Positions 34,641 to 43,510 of a stretch of DNA of 64,000 nucleotides are shown here, one piece after another. The notes under the pieces were generated by a model, which was not told the origin of the DNA, ran no database searches, and saw nothing but the letters and a program-made list of their open reading frames with translations. Both the position numbers and the translations under genes were made by a program. Position 1 is the first letter of the stretch. The number at the start of each line of letters is the position of its first letter. This stretch comes from Mesorhizobium sp. M2E.F.Ca.ET.219.01.1.1 (GTDB lineage: Bacteria; Pseudomonadota; Alphaproteobacteria; Rhizobiales; Rhizobiaceae), in contig NZ_SADT02000001.1 of the NCBI RefSeq assembly GCF_004016445.2, positions 725,630-789,629 of the forward strand. The letters are read 5' to 3'.

Positions 34641-35678
34641 ATGATTTTCCGCCAGCTCTTCGATTCCGTCTCGGGCACCTACTCCTATCTGCTCGCCAGC
34701 CGGCGCGGCGGCGAGGCGCTGATCATCGATCCGGTGCTGGAGAAGGTCGAGCGCTATCTGCAACTGGTCAACGAACTCGATCTCAGGCTGGTCAAGGCGG
34801 TGGACACGCATCTCCATGCCGACCATATCACCGGTCTCGGCGCGCTGCGCGACAGGACGCATTGCGTGACCGTGATGGGCGAGCAGACCAAGGCCGACGT
34901 GGTATCGATGCGGCTTGCCGACGGCGACAAGCTCGGCATCGAAGGGCTGGCGCTCGACGTCATCTACACGCCCGGCCACACCGACGATTCCTACAGCTTC
35001 GTCCTGCCCGATCGTGTCTTCACCGGCGATACGCTGCTCATTCGCGGCACCGGCCGCACCGACTTCCAGAATGGCGATCCGCGCCAGCAGTATGAATCGA
35101 TCTTCGGCCGCCTGCTCAAGCTCCCCGACGAGACGCTGATCTTCCCGGCGCATGACTACAAGGGCGAGACCGTATCGACGATCGGCGAGGAGAAGGCTTT
35201 CAATCCGCGCCTGCAGGTGAAGTCGGTCGACGAATATGTGAACATCATGAACAATCTCAATCTGTCCAACCCGAAGATGATGGATGTTGCCGTGCCCGCC
35301 AACATGCGCGTCGGATTGCATCAGGACGACATCGCCAGGCGCGGCTGGGCGGTGAGCGCCGAGCAGGCGCTGGCGCTGGTCGGGCGGCCCGACGTGGCGT
35401 TGATCGACCTGCGCGAGCAGTCGGAGCGCGAGCGCCACGGCGTCATCCCCGGCGCCATCCATCTGCCCTATGCGCGGCTGCAGGAGAACATCATGGCCGG
35501 CGGCATGCTGCATGAGCTGGCCAAATCGACAGCCAAGCAGTTGCTGTTCTACTGCGCCTTCGGCGAGCGTTCGGCGATGGCGGTGCAAGCAGCGCAGGAC
35601 GTCGGGATTTCCAGCGCCCGCCACATCCAGGGCGGCATCGACGCCTGGCGGAAGGCCAGCGGCCCGCTCGTGCATTAG
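34641..35678 (+). CDS. Persulfide dioxygenase-like metallo-beta-lactamase fold plus rhodanese
   Basis: A 345-residue fusion. The N-terminal metallo-beta-lactamase domain (about residues 1-230) is of the ETHE1/Blh type: DTHLHADHITG, GHTDDSYSF, FTGDTLLIRGTGRTDFQNGD and PAHDYKG supply the metal ligands. The C-terminal rhodanese domain (about 245-340) has its active Cys in LLFYCAFGERSA. Such fusions oxidise glutathione persulfide to sulfite and relay sulfane sulfur. The chosen start MIFRQLFDSVS aligns with the family; an ATG 12 codons earlier is also in frame. It converges, with a 7-bp gap, on the BTAD regulator gene beside cysK, which suggests a shared sulfur theme. The link is inference. Confidence 0.92.
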   Translation: MIFRQLFDSVSGTYSYLLASRRGGEALIIDPVLEKVERYLQLVNELDLRLVKAVDTHLHADHITGLGALRDRTHCVTVMGEQTKADVVSMRLADGDKLGIEGLALDVIYTPGHTDDSYSFVLPDRVFTGDTLLIRGTGRTDFQNGDPRQQYESIFGRLLKLPDETLIFPAHDYKGETVSTIGEEKAFNPRLQVKSVDEYVNIMNNLNLSNPKMMDVAVPANMRVGLHQDDIARRGWAVSAEQALALVGRPDVALIDLREQSERERHGVIPGAIHLPYARLQENIMAGGMLHELAKSTAKQLLFYCAFGERSAMAVQAAQDVGISSARHIQGGIDAWRKASGPLVH

Positions 35679-35685
35679 CAGTGGC

Positions 35686-37758
35686 CTAATTCAGCCCGAT
35701 CAGCTTGGCGCCGTTGCGAAACAGAGCTTCCCCGTCCCGGTCGAAGCGGAAGGTGGCGATGAAATCGTCGGCGCGATAGTTCGGCAAGGTGCTGCGGATC
35801 GTGGCGGCGAAGGTCCTCGCCTCGTCCTGCCGGCCAGCCAGCGCCAGGCAATGCGCGGCGATCGCCAGGATGATGACATGGGCGTTTGGCCTCGCGGCTG
35901 CCTTCAGCGCCCATTCGGCCGCCGCTTCGAATTCGCCGAGCCGCGCGTGGGCCATGGCGCGTGCGCCCATCATGCCGAACAGCAGCGGATCGAAGGGGCT
36001 GAGGTGACGCGAATGGTCGGATGAGCCGATCGCCGATTGCGGGTCGCCCGACTGAGAATGGACGAAGGACAGCGCGTAGTGACCAAGCGCGAAATTGGGG
36101 CTGAGGTCGACGGCGCTCGCCAGTTCCAGCAGCGCGCCGTCCTGTTCGCCGCGCAGCCACAGCGCTCGGCCCATTGCCCAGTGGGCGGCGGGGTTGCGAT
36201 CGTCCACCAGCAGGCTCTGGCCGGCGCTTTCGAAGGCAAGCGCTGTCTCGCGATCGCGGTCGCCCCAGCGTTGGAAAGCGTTCTGCCAGTGGGTGAAGGA
36301 CATGCCGGCATAGGCGCGCGCGAAAGTGGGATCGAGCTTCAGCGCCTCGCCGAAGAAATGCTGCGCCAGCTCGTTTTCCTGGCGGGTGAAGCGATACATG
36401 TGCCAGAGGCCGCGATGGTAGGCCTCCCAGGCGTTGAGCGAATTGGGCGCCTTCAGCAATGCGCGGTTGCGCTCCACCGTCGCGATCTCCGCGGCGATGG
36501 AGGAAACGATGCTGTTGCCGATATCCTCGATGACGATGAAGATGTCGTCGGGCTTGTGCTCGAACGTCTCGGCCCAGACGATCCTTGCCGTGCGCACCTC
36601 GACAAGCTCGACCGACACGACGAAACGGCCCGGCAGGCTCCGCGCCGAGCCTGTCGCGACATAATCGACATTCAGCCTGCGCCCGGCGTCTTCCGGCGCG
36701 ACGTTCTTTTCGGCGAGCGCGAAGACCGAGCCGCGGGCGATGACGAAGAAATCGCGAAGCTTGGCAAGCCGCGTGATGATGTCATGCGTGAGGCCGTCGG
36801 CAAGCCCGCCGCGGAAGCCGCCGGTGCCGGCGCTCTCCGCAAAAGGCATCACGGCGAGCGAAGCTCGGCGTGTCGCCGCGGATTCGGGCTCGATCGCGGC
36901 GACTGGCGATACCGGGAACGGGGAAGCAGGCTCGGATCTGGTGCCTGGCGTTGCCCTGGCATTGCGGGCTCTTATCTCCTGCCAGGCCTCGCGCAACGGC
37001 GTGAAATCCAGATCTTCCGAACGAAACAGCTCCGCTGCTGTCGCAATGTGCTCCTCGCCGGCGCCGAATTGCCGGCGGTGGGCCAGATTTTCCAGCAGCG
37101 CCACATGCGCGCGCCCGTCGAACGGCGCGAGCTCCAACCATTTGTCGATACAGGCGCCGGCCTCATCGGCTCCGGGCGGGAGAAGGCCGATGATGTGCTC
37201 CAGGACCGCGACATGGCATGCGCTAAAACGGCGGCGCTGCGCCGTCAGCCAGCTGCCGAAATGCGGGCTGCGATCGACCTCCAGCCCGTCGAGAAAGTCG
37301 CCGGCGAACAATTCCGCAAGCGTCCGCAGGCGGTCGAGGCCAAGCGTCTCGATCCCTTCCGCTATCGCGGCAGCAGCCTCGATCGCATCGACGCTCGTAT
37401 CGCCGAGGCGAAGCGCCACAGTGTCGCCTTCGGTTTCGATGCGGTGCAGGCCCGGTTCGTCGAGCGCGGCACGCAGCTTGCTCAGGCACCAGCGCAGCTC
37501 GCCGCGCGGGTCGTTGGGGACGTCCCATAGAAGCTCGCAGAGCCGGCTGCGGCTGACGGGGTGGGGGGCCAGCGCCAGATAGGCGAGCAGCGCGCGTAAT
37601 TTGCGGGATGAGGGCAGCGCGACCGGAACGTCGTCGCGGATAATCGCCAGCGGTCCGAGCAACCGGATCGACAGGCCGGCGGCATCGCCTTTCAGGGCCG
37701 GCCGAACGGATTCCACGTCCGTTTCCACGCTCGCTCCCACGCTGACGAGTTGGTCCAT
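35686..37758 (-). CDS. BTAD-TolB-TPR transcriptional regulator, first paralogue
   Basis: A 690-residue regulator. The winged helix-turn-helix of the OmpR/SARP type is at about residues 30-115 (LLGPLAIIRDDVPVALPSSR then RAALDEPG). It is followed by a BTAD helical domain (about 120-270), a TolB-like or adenylate-cyclase-associated domain (VMPFAESAGTGGFRGGLADG near residue 305), and TPR repeats to the end. There is no obvious catalytic site. It is transcribed away from cysK (37929) across a 170-bp intergenic region containing an inverted repeat, and likely controls it. A second protein with the same architecture lies at 40599-42611 beyond the decarboxylase gene. Confidence 0.87.
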   Translation of the reverse strand: MDQLVSVGASVETDVESVRPALKGDAAGLSIRLLGPLAIIRDDVPVALPSSRKLRALLAYLALAPHPVSRSRLCELLWDVPNDPRGELRWCLSKLRAALDEPGLHRIETEGDTVALRLGDTSVDAIEAAAAIAEGIETLGLDRLRTLAELFAGDFLDGLEVDRSPHFGSWLTAQRRRFSACHVAVLEHIIGLLPPGADEAGACIDKWLELAPFDGRAHVALLENLAHRRQFGAGEEHIATAAELFRSEDLDFTPLREAWQEIRARNARATPGTRSEPASPFPVSPVAAIEPESAATRRASLAVMPFAESAGTGGFRGGLADGLTHDIITRLAKLRDFFVIARGSVFALAEKNVAPEDAGRRLNVDYVATGSARSLPGRFVVSVELVEVRTARIVWAETFEHKPDDIFIVIEDIGNSIVSSIAAEIATVERNRALLKAPNSLNAWEAYHRGLWHMYRFTRQENELAQHFFGEALKLDPTFARAYAGMSFTHWQNAFQRWGDRDRETALAFESAGQSLLVDDRNPAAHWAMGRALWLRGEQDGALLELASAVDLSPNFALGHYALSFVHSQSGDPQSAIGSSDHSRHLSPFDPLLFGMMGARAMAHARLGEFEAAAEWALKAAARPNAHVIILAIAAHCLALAGRQDEARTFAATIRSTLPNYRADDFIATFRFDRDGEALFRNGAKLIGLN

Positions 37759-37783
37759 GTTCTATCACCAAACACGACAGGGC

Positions 37784-37814
37784 GCATCCGGCGGCGAATT
37801 TTCGAGCCGGATGC
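37784..37814. repeat. Inverted repeat in the cysK-regulator intergenic region
   Basis: GCATCCGGC and GCCGGATGC form perfect nine-base arms around a 13-base spacer. It lies 115 bp before the cysK ATG and just upstream of the divergent regulator gene, a plausible operator. Confidence 0.45.
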
Positions 37815-37928
37815 GGCCTTTGCCGATTTGCCGGCAAGTCACATGCAAATAACGCGGCAAGGTGTCGAAACCGCGCCGCCCAAGCCGCCGGTTTGTAACC
37901 GGCATGTGAGATTTCGAGGAGAAAGCCC

Positions 37929-39014
37929 ATGCTGCATCAATTGAAAATCAGGACCACGGCCGGCCGCGGCCGGCTGTTCGACAGCATTCTCGACACGGTC
38001 GGCGACACGCCGGTCATCCGCATCAACAATCTCGGTCCGGGTCATGCGACGATCTATGTCAAGGCCGAGTTCTTCAACCCGGCGGCCTCGGTGAAGGACC
38101 GGCTGGCGCTCAACATCATCGAGGAAGGCGAGCGCAGCGGTAAGCTCAAGCCCGGCCAGACCGTGGTCGAGGCGACTAGCGGCAACACCGGTATCGGTCT
38201 TGCCATGGTCTGCGCGCAGAAGGGCTACCCGCTGGTGGTGACGATGGCCGACAGCTTCTCCATCGAGCGCCGCAAGCTGATGCGCATGCTGGGCGCCAAG
38301 GTGGTGCTGACGCCGCGCGCCCAGAAGGGTTTCGGCATGTACAAGAAGGCGGTCGAGCTTGCCGAGGCCAATGGCTGGTTCCTGGCGCGCCAGTTCGAGA
38401 CCGAGGCCAATGCCGCTATCCACGAGGCGACCACGGGCCGCGAGATCATCAACGATTTCGCCGGTTCGAGGCTCGACGTCCTTGTCACCGGCTACGGTAC
38501 CGGCGGCACGGTGACCGGCGTCGGCCGGGTCCTGCGCCAGGAACGGCCGGAAGTCAGGATCGTCCTTGCCGAGCCGGCGAACGCGCAGCTGATCGGCAGC
38601 GGCAAGGCCCAAGAGCGCGGCGCCGGTGGGGCGCCGGCAGCCAGCCATCCGGCTTTCGAGCCGCATCCGATCCAGGGCTGGACGCCGGACTTCATCCCCA
38701 ATGTCCTGCAGGAAGCGATCGACCAGCGCTACTATGACGAGGTGGTGCCGATCCCCGGTCCCGAAGGCATCAAATGGGCGAAGGCGCTGGCGCAGCAGGA
38801 AGGCATCTTCACCGGCATTTCCGGTGGCGCCACCTTCGCCGTGGCGCGCCAGATCGCCGGCAAGGCCCCGGCCGGCTCGGTGATCCTGTGCATGCTGCCC
38901 GATACCGGCGAACGCTACATGTCGACGCCGCTCTTCGACGGCATCGAGGCCGAGATGGACGCCGAGGAAACCGCGCTCTCGCGATCGACGCCGAGCTGCC
39001 AGTTCGACGCCTGA
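37929..39014 (+). CDS. cysK: Cysteine synthase / PLP-dependent cysteine synthase family protein
   Basis: A 361-residue fold type II PLP enzyme. The Schiff-base Lys is K56 in NPAASVKDRLA, the substrate loop is EATSGNTGIG, and the PLP phosphate loop is GTGGTVTGVGRV. Canonical members combine O-acetylserine and sulfide into cysteine. Relative to CysK it has about 40 extra residues: an N-terminal tail and a Pro/Ala-rich insertion after residue 220 (GSGKAQERGAGGAPAASHPA). It may therefore be a CysK paralogue specialised for another nucleophile. A BTAD regulator is divergent upstream, and a PLP decarboxylase gene follows 81 bp downstream after a hairpin. Confidence 0.88.
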   Translation: MLHQLKIRTTAGRGRLFDSILDTVGDTPVIRINNLGPGHATIYVKAEFFNPAASVKDRLALNIIEEGERSGKLKPGQTVVEATSGNTGIGLAMVCAQKGYPLVVTMADSFSIERRKLMRMLGAKVVLTPRAQKGFGMYKKAVELAEANGWFLARQFETEANAAIHEATTGREIINDFAGSRLDVLVTGYGTGGTVTGVGRVLRQERPEVRIVLAEPANAQLIGSGKAQERGAGGAPAASHPAFEPHPIQGWTPDFIPNVLQEAIDQRYYDEVVPIPGPEGIKWAKALAQQEGIFTGISGGATFAVARQIAGKAPAGSVILCMLPDTGERYMSTPLFDGIEAEMDAEETALSRSTPSCQFDA

Positions 39015-39060
39015 AGATGGATTTCGCGACACCGCCGTTCGAACGGCGGCGTTGCCATCT
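39015..39060 (+). other. Intercistronic hairpin between cysK and the decarboxylase
   Basis: AGATGG and CCATCT enclose the palindrome CCGCCGTTCGAACGGCGG (39032-39049), giving a long stem after the cysK stop. No T-run follows, so it is probably a stabiliser or weak attenuator. Confidence 0.6.
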
Positions 39061-39095
39061 TGCCTATATTATCCACATGCCGACGGGAGATAAGA

Positions 39096-40577
39096 ATGGA
39101 CAGCTTTCAGGAGACGGCGGTCGCGGACGAGACGCTCGATCCACCGGACTGGGCCGGTATGGGGACTCTGTCGCACCGGATCCTCGACGACGCCATCGCC
39201 TATCTCAAGGATGTGCGTGAGCGTCCGGTCTGGCGCGAGATGCCGGACGAGGTGCGCGCGTTCTTTGATGCGCCGATACCGCGCTCACCGGCGCCGGTGA
39301 GCGCGGTCTATGACGATGTCGCCCGCAACGTCATGGCCTATCCGATGGGCAACATCCATCCGCGCTTCTGGGCCTGGTATATGGGATCCAGCAACTTCAC
39401 CGGCGCGCTCGGCGATTTCCTGGCGGCGATCCAGGGCTCAAATCTCGGCGGCGGCAACCATGCTGCCGGGCTGATGGACAGCCAGGTGGTCAACTGGCTG
39501 AAGGAGATGGTGGGCTTTCCGGCCTCGGCGAGCGGGACGCTGGTCAGCGGCGGCTCAATGGCCAACATCATCGGGCTGACGGTGGCGCGCAACGTCAAAG
39601 CGGGCGTCGACGTGCGCGAGCGTGGCGTCGGCGCAATGCCCAAGCCACTGCGCTATTACGCCTCGGACCAGGTCCATTCCTGCCACCGCAAGGGCATGGA
39701 GGCGCTTGGTCTCGGCAACCGGGCGCTGCGGCGGATACCGACCGATGCGGGCCTTCGCGTCGATATCGCGGCGCTGAAGGCGGCAATCGCCGAAGATAGA
39801 GAGGCGGGCTTCAAGCCGGCCTGCGTGATCGGCACCGCCGGCACCGTCAACACAGGCGCGATCGATGATCTTCAGGCGCTGGCGGAAGTCGCGGCCGAAG
39901 AAGACCTCTGGTTCCATGTCGACGGCTGCATCGGCGCGCTGATCGCAATCGCGCCCGAGAACAAGTCGCTCGTGGCCGGCATCGACCGAGCGGACTCGAT
40001 CGCGCTCGATCCGCACAAATGGCTGCATGCACCGTTCGAGGCCGGCTGCGCGCTGGTGCGGGACGCATCCCAGCACCGCAACACTTTTGCCGTCACGCCG
40101 GAATATCTGGAATCGGCGCCGCGCGGCCTTGCCTCCGGAGAGTGGCTGCACGACTACGGGCTGCAGACCTCGCGTGGCTTCCGCGCGCTAAAAATCTGGA
40201 TGGCTCTGAAGGAGCATGGCGTCGAAAAGTTCGGCCGGCTGATCGACCAGAACATCGCCCAGGCCCGCTGCCTCACCGGGCTGATCGAAGCGGAGCCGGC
40301 GCTCGAGCTGATGGCGCCGACCACCATCAACATCGTCAGCTTCCGACACCGGCTTCATGGCGGGTCCGAAGAGCGGCTCAAGGCGTTCAACACCGAGATC
40401 ATGCTGAGACTGCAGGAAGAGGGGATCGCGGCTCTGTCCGACACCACCGTACACGGCCGGCACTGCCTGAGGGTGGCGATCGCCAATCACCGCACGCGCC
40501 GCGACGATCTCGACCTGCTGGTGCGCGAGATGCTTCGTGTTGGAAGAGAAATCGAAGCGACCATGTCACAGGCCTAG
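39096..40577 (+). CDS. Group II PLP-dependent decarboxylase
   Basis: A 493-residue fold type I enzyme of the aromatic-L-amino-acid / glutamate decarboxylase group. The PLP Lys is in ALDPHKWLHAPFEAG, and the preceding Asp/His region is LWFHVDGCIGALIA. SGTLVSGGSMANIIGLTVAR is the cofactor phosphate loop. The start at 39096 follows GGGAG. It lies 81 bp after cysK and could share its promoter. Substrate candidates are cysteine-like or aromatic amino acids; proximity to cysK favours a sulfur amino acid product such as a cysteamine-like amine. That idea is speculation. It converges on the second BTAD regulator gene with a 21-bp gap. Confidence 0.9.
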   Translation: MDSFQETAVADETLDPPDWAGMGTLSHRILDDAIAYLKDVRERPVWREMPDEVRAFFDAPIPRSPAPVSAVYDDVARNVMAYPMGNIHPRFWAWYMGSSNFTGALGDFLAAIQGSNLGGGNHAAGLMDSQVVNWLKEMVGFPASASGTLVSGGSMANIIGLTVARNVKAGVDVRERGVGAMPKPLRYYASDQVHSCHRKGMEALGLGNRALRRIPTDAGLRVDIAALKAAIAEDREAGFKPACVIGTAGTVNTGAIDDLQALAEVAAEEDLWFHVDGCIGALIAIAPENKSLVAGIDRADSIALDPHKWLHAPFEAGCALVRDASQHRNTFAVTPEYLESAPRGLASGEWLHDYGLQTSRGFRALKIWMALKEHGVEKFGRLIDQNIAQARCLTGLIEAEPALELMAPTTINIVSFRHRLHGGSEERLKAFNTEIMLRLQEEGIAALSDTTVHGRHCLRVAIANHRTRRDDLDLLVREMLRVGREIEATMSQA

Positions 40578-40598
40578 AAAGCACACGGCCACGGCTTG

Positions 40599-42611
40599 TC
40601 ATTCGGGCAGGCCGGCCAACCGCAGGGCCTCGAAATATTTGACGAAATAGGCCGGCCTGATATGCCCCGCCACGTGTGTGAGGTTGGCAAGCGTCAGTTC
40701 GGGGTCGAGCGCCAGCGAGCGCGCGATATGCTTGCTCGCGGCATCCAGCCTGCCGGCCATGGCATTGCTGGCGGCCGCGACTCGCAGGCCGGTGAGATAA
40801 TATGGCTGCGTGCGCGATGCCGCCTCCGCGAGTGGCCACGCGACGTCGTAGCGGCCGGCCACGAAATGGGCGAAGGCGGTGCAGGTCTGCATGAAGAAGG
40901 TCAGCGGATCGAGCGGACTCAGCCGTCTTGCCCGCGACAGGTGCTCGATGGCGATGTCCGGATCGTCGTGGCAAGCCTTGAGGCAACCGCTGGCGCTCCA
41001 GGCCGCGGCACAGTTCGGGTTTAGCGCGAGCGCACGATCGGCCAGTGACGAGCCGGCCTCGTAATCGCCGATGACATAGCCCAGCGCCAGGCCGCCAAAG
41101 GCCAGCGCAACCGCGTCGTCCTGGCCGGCAATGGCGACGTTGCCGACCAGCCGGGAGACCTCGGCCGTCTCTTTCTGTCTGTCGGTCATCCAGCCGTTCG
41201 CCATCCGCCAGAAATAGCACCAGGCGGTTGCGCCCTGTGCGGCGGCAAAATCGGGATCGAGCTCGATGGCCTTGTAGAATTGTGGCAGCGCTTCTTCCAA
41301 CCCCTCCCGCGTCCATCGGTAGAGGCTGGCCATGCCGCGCAGATAGTGGTCGTAAGCGTCGAGACTTTCGGTGGGCTTGCGCTTGGCGCGTGCCATCTCG
41401 GCCTGTTCGAGCCGGGGCGAAATCGCGCCGATGACGCGGGAGGCGACGAGGTCCTGCAGTTCGAACACCTCCGAAACGTCACCTTCGAACCGGTCTGCCC
41501 ACAGAGTCACCCCGGCCGCTGCCTCGACGAGTTGGCCTGCCACGCGCAGCCGGCTGCCGGCCCTGCGGACGCTGCCCTCCAGCACGTAGCGCACCCCGAG
41601 TTCGCGCGCGACGCGCGTGACGTCGACCGCCTGGCCCTTATAGGCGAAGGCGGAATTTCGCGCGATCACGAACAGCCAATTCACATGCGACAGCGCCGTC
41701 GTGATCTCCTCGACAACGCCGTCAGTGAAATATTCCTGCTCGGCGTCGCCACTCATGTTCTGGAACGGCAGGACAGCGATCGACGGTTTTTCCGGCACAG
41801 AGACGGCAGGACGTGCCGCCTTGGCTTCGAGGAGAGACAGTTCGGCCTGAGGCGGCCCGCGATCGGCTGCGGGCTCCCCCAGCTCCGCGGTCGCCTCGAT
41901 CCGTTCGACCAGCGCCCGCGTCGCCTCTTCGGGTTCGACGTCGAACTCGCGCTTTAGCGCTTCCTTGCAGGCCAGGAACTGCCGGAAGGCATCGTTGGTC
42001 TTGCCGCGGCGGCGGAAGATGCGAATGAGGGCGCGATGAGCCTGCTCGGCACATGGATCGAGCGCCACTAATCTTTCGGCCAATGCTTTGCAGACCTCTT
42101 CCTCGCGCGGACCCAGCTCCGGCAAGAGGCTTAGCCGCTCGACCAGATCCAGCGCCTTACGAGTATAGTTCGCGCGAAGCGGCGCGAGCCAGTCGTCAAT
42201 CTCGCCGGGGGACGACTGCCCGTCGAGGAGTTCGCTCCGGTAGAGGTCAGCCGCTGCCGCTAGGCTCGCGCCGTCATCGGCCCGGCACCCCCGGTCGAAA
42301 ATCCAGATGTCGGCCTCGTCGGCATTCGCCGCCAGCCAGATTGTGTCGGCATTGCCTTCGATGCGAATGGCCTCGTCCCCCGTGGAGGGAAACAGCCGCC
42401 TTATGTCGACGAGAGCCTGACGCAAGCTGTTTCGCGCCTGCTGCTCGCCACTGCCAGCCCACAGCATCGCGGCGACCCTGTCGCGGCGAAGGCCCTTGGG
42501 GCCGGCCAGAACGAGGGCGGCAAAGAGCAGCGACGTCTTGCGCGTCGCGAAGTGCAGAGGTTGCCCGCCCGCGGAGACAACCTCGATGCCGCCAAGCAAC
42601 CGGATATGCAC
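40599..42611 (-). CDS. BTAD-TolB-TPR transcriptional regulator, second paralogue
   Basis: A 670-residue regulator with the same order of domains as that at 35686-37758. It has a SARP-like winged helix-turn-helix at residues 1-95 (MHIRLLGGIEVVSAGGQPLH), a BTAD domain at about 100-240, a TolB-like domain near 270-400 (SIAVLPFQNMSGDAEQEYFT) and TPR repeats to the C terminus. The TolB-like domain is the better conserved of the two (EYFTDGVVEEITTALSHVNW). It converges on the decarboxylase gene, so the two PLP-enzyme genes sit between two like regulators. The upstream region at 42612-42770 separates it from the divergent DUF1127 gene. Confidence 0.88.
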   Translation of the reverse strand: MHIRLLGGIEVVSAGGQPLHFATRKTSLLFAALVLAGPKGLRRDRVAAMLWAGSGEQQARNSLRQALVDIRRLFPSTGDEAIRIEGNADTIWLAANADEADIWIFDRGCRADDGASLAAAADLYRSELLDGQSSPGEIDDWLAPLRANYTRKALDLVERLSLLPELGPREEEVCKALAERLVALDPCAEQAHRALIRIFRRRGKTNDAFRQFLACKEALKREFDVEPEEATRALVERIEATAELGEPAADRGPPQAELSLLEAKAARPAVSVPEKPSIAVLPFQNMSGDAEQEYFTDGVVEEITTALSHVNWLFVIARNSAFAYKGQAVDVTRVARELGVRYVLEGSVRRAGSRLRVAGQLVEAAAGVTLWADRFEGDVSEVFELQDLVASRVIGAISPRLEQAEMARAKRKPTESLDAYDHYLRGMASLYRWTREGLEEALPQFYKAIELDPDFAAAQGATAWCYFWRMANGWMTDRQKETAEVSRLVGNVAIAGQDDAVALAFGGLALGYVIGDYEAGSSLADRALALNPNCAAAWSASGCLKACHDDPDIAIEHLSRARRLSPLDPLTFFMQTCTAFAHFVAGRYDVAWPLAEAASRTQPYYLTGLRVAAASNAMAGRLDAASKHIARSLALDPELTLANLTHVAGHIRPAYFVKYFEALRLAGLPE

Positions 42612-42675
42612 CCCAGCCCCCGTGAAACAGCCATGGGCAGAATATCACGTCCTGCAGCCGACTTAACGCCGATTT

Positions 42676-42695
42676 AGCGCGGTTTTTGCCGCGCT
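42676..42695. repeat. Palindrome AGCGCGG-n6-CCGCGCT
   Basis: Perfect seven-base arms with a TTTTTG loop lie in the region between the second BTAD regulator and the DUF1127 gene. It may be an operator or a leader hairpin; nothing decides between them. Confidence 0.4.
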
Positions 42696-42770
42696 TTCAC
42701 GCCTGGATGAACATTGGCCAAGCGCGTCGATGGGACATTGCCTCGTAAATTCGAACGAAGGAGAATGGCA

Positions 42771-43007
42771 ATGGCGTATATCAGCATCAGAGCCTTCCAG
42801 CCCACCACCCGCTTTGCCGGCACGCTTGCCACCAACATCGCGATGGTCTTCGCTGGGCTCCAGCATCGATATCAGGATGCAAGGCAGCGCCGGGCTTTGG
42901 CCGGCCTGTCGATTTCGGAACTGAAGGATTTCGGCTACCCGGTCGATGAGGCTCCTGCCGATGTCGCGGCCCGCGACCGCATCATCAGGCATCGCGCGCG
43001 CCAGTGA
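42771..43007 (+). CDS. DUF1127 small protein
   Basis: A 78-residue protein whose second half is the DUF1127 Arg-rich motif (RYQDARQRRALAGLSISELK then DFGYPVDEAPADVAARDRII). Rhizobial DUF1127 proteins are short, highly expressed, and in some species bind RNA and affect phosphate or carbon metabolism. The start MAYISIRAFQ was chosen because AAGGAG lies seven bases upstream; an ATG two codons earlier is too close to it. The first 35 residues have little in common with the usual 45-residue forms, so this is an extended version. It is divergent from the second BTAD regulator gene. Confidence 0.85.
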   Translation: MAYISIRAFQPTTRFAGTLATNIAMVFAGLQHRYQDARQRRALAGLSISELKDFGYPVDEAPADVAARDRIIRHRARQ

Positions 43008-43041
43008 ACCGCTCGCGAGTGGGCGGCGGCGGGAAAAGATC

Positions 43042-43416
43042 TCAACCGGCCGCCAGCGTTGCGCCGGGCAGATAGAGCATGATCGGCCGGATCTCGTAGA
43101 CGGCGCTTGGGTTGACGCGCTTGAGGTCTCGCGCGGCGGCGATCGCTTCATCCTGGTTCGCGCAGTCGAGGACGTAGAGGCCGAGCAGTTGCTCCTTGGT
43201 TTCGGCGAAGGGACCGTCGATCACCATGCCGTCGCCCGGGCCGCGCAGCGTCACGGCCTTGGCCGTCGCGCCGAGCCTGGCAGCCGGGCCGAGCTTGCCC
43301 GCTCGGGTCAGCCTGTCGTTGACCTCGAGCAGGTCCTTCATCAGCGCCGCATCCTCGTCGGGCGTCCAGGACTGGACAGTGTCTTCGACGTGATAGGCAA
43401 GGATAGCGTAGAACAT
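43042..43416 (-). CDS. YCII-related (DGPF-type) protein
   Basis: A 124-residue YCII-domain protein: the N-terminal strand MFYAILAYHVEDTVQ, the DGPF motif in MVIDGPFAETKEQLLGLYVL, then a helix and a closing strand YEIRPIMLYLPG. YCII/DGPF proteins fold as ferredoxin-like dimers; enzymatic activity is shown for only a few and some accompany ECF sigma factors, none of which is seen here. The ATG at 43416 is preceded by GAGGA; earlier ATGs give N termini that do not fit the domain. It is convergent with the DUF1127 gene and 94 bp from the convergent end of the sensor kinase gene. Confidence 0.85.
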   Translation of the reverse strand: MFYAILAYHVEDTVQSWTPDEDAALMKDLLEVNDRLTRAGKLGPAARLGATAKAVTLRGPGDGMVIDGPFAETKEQLLGLYVLDCANQDEAIAAARDLKRVNPSAVYEIRPIMLYLPGATLAAG

Positions 43417-43510
43417 GATGCGGTTCCTCATCGCCGGGAGGGGCGGCACTATCACAAGGAAGAGCCGGCCGATCCAGTGGGGAATTGGGACCAGCAAGCC
43501 GCCTGCTGAC

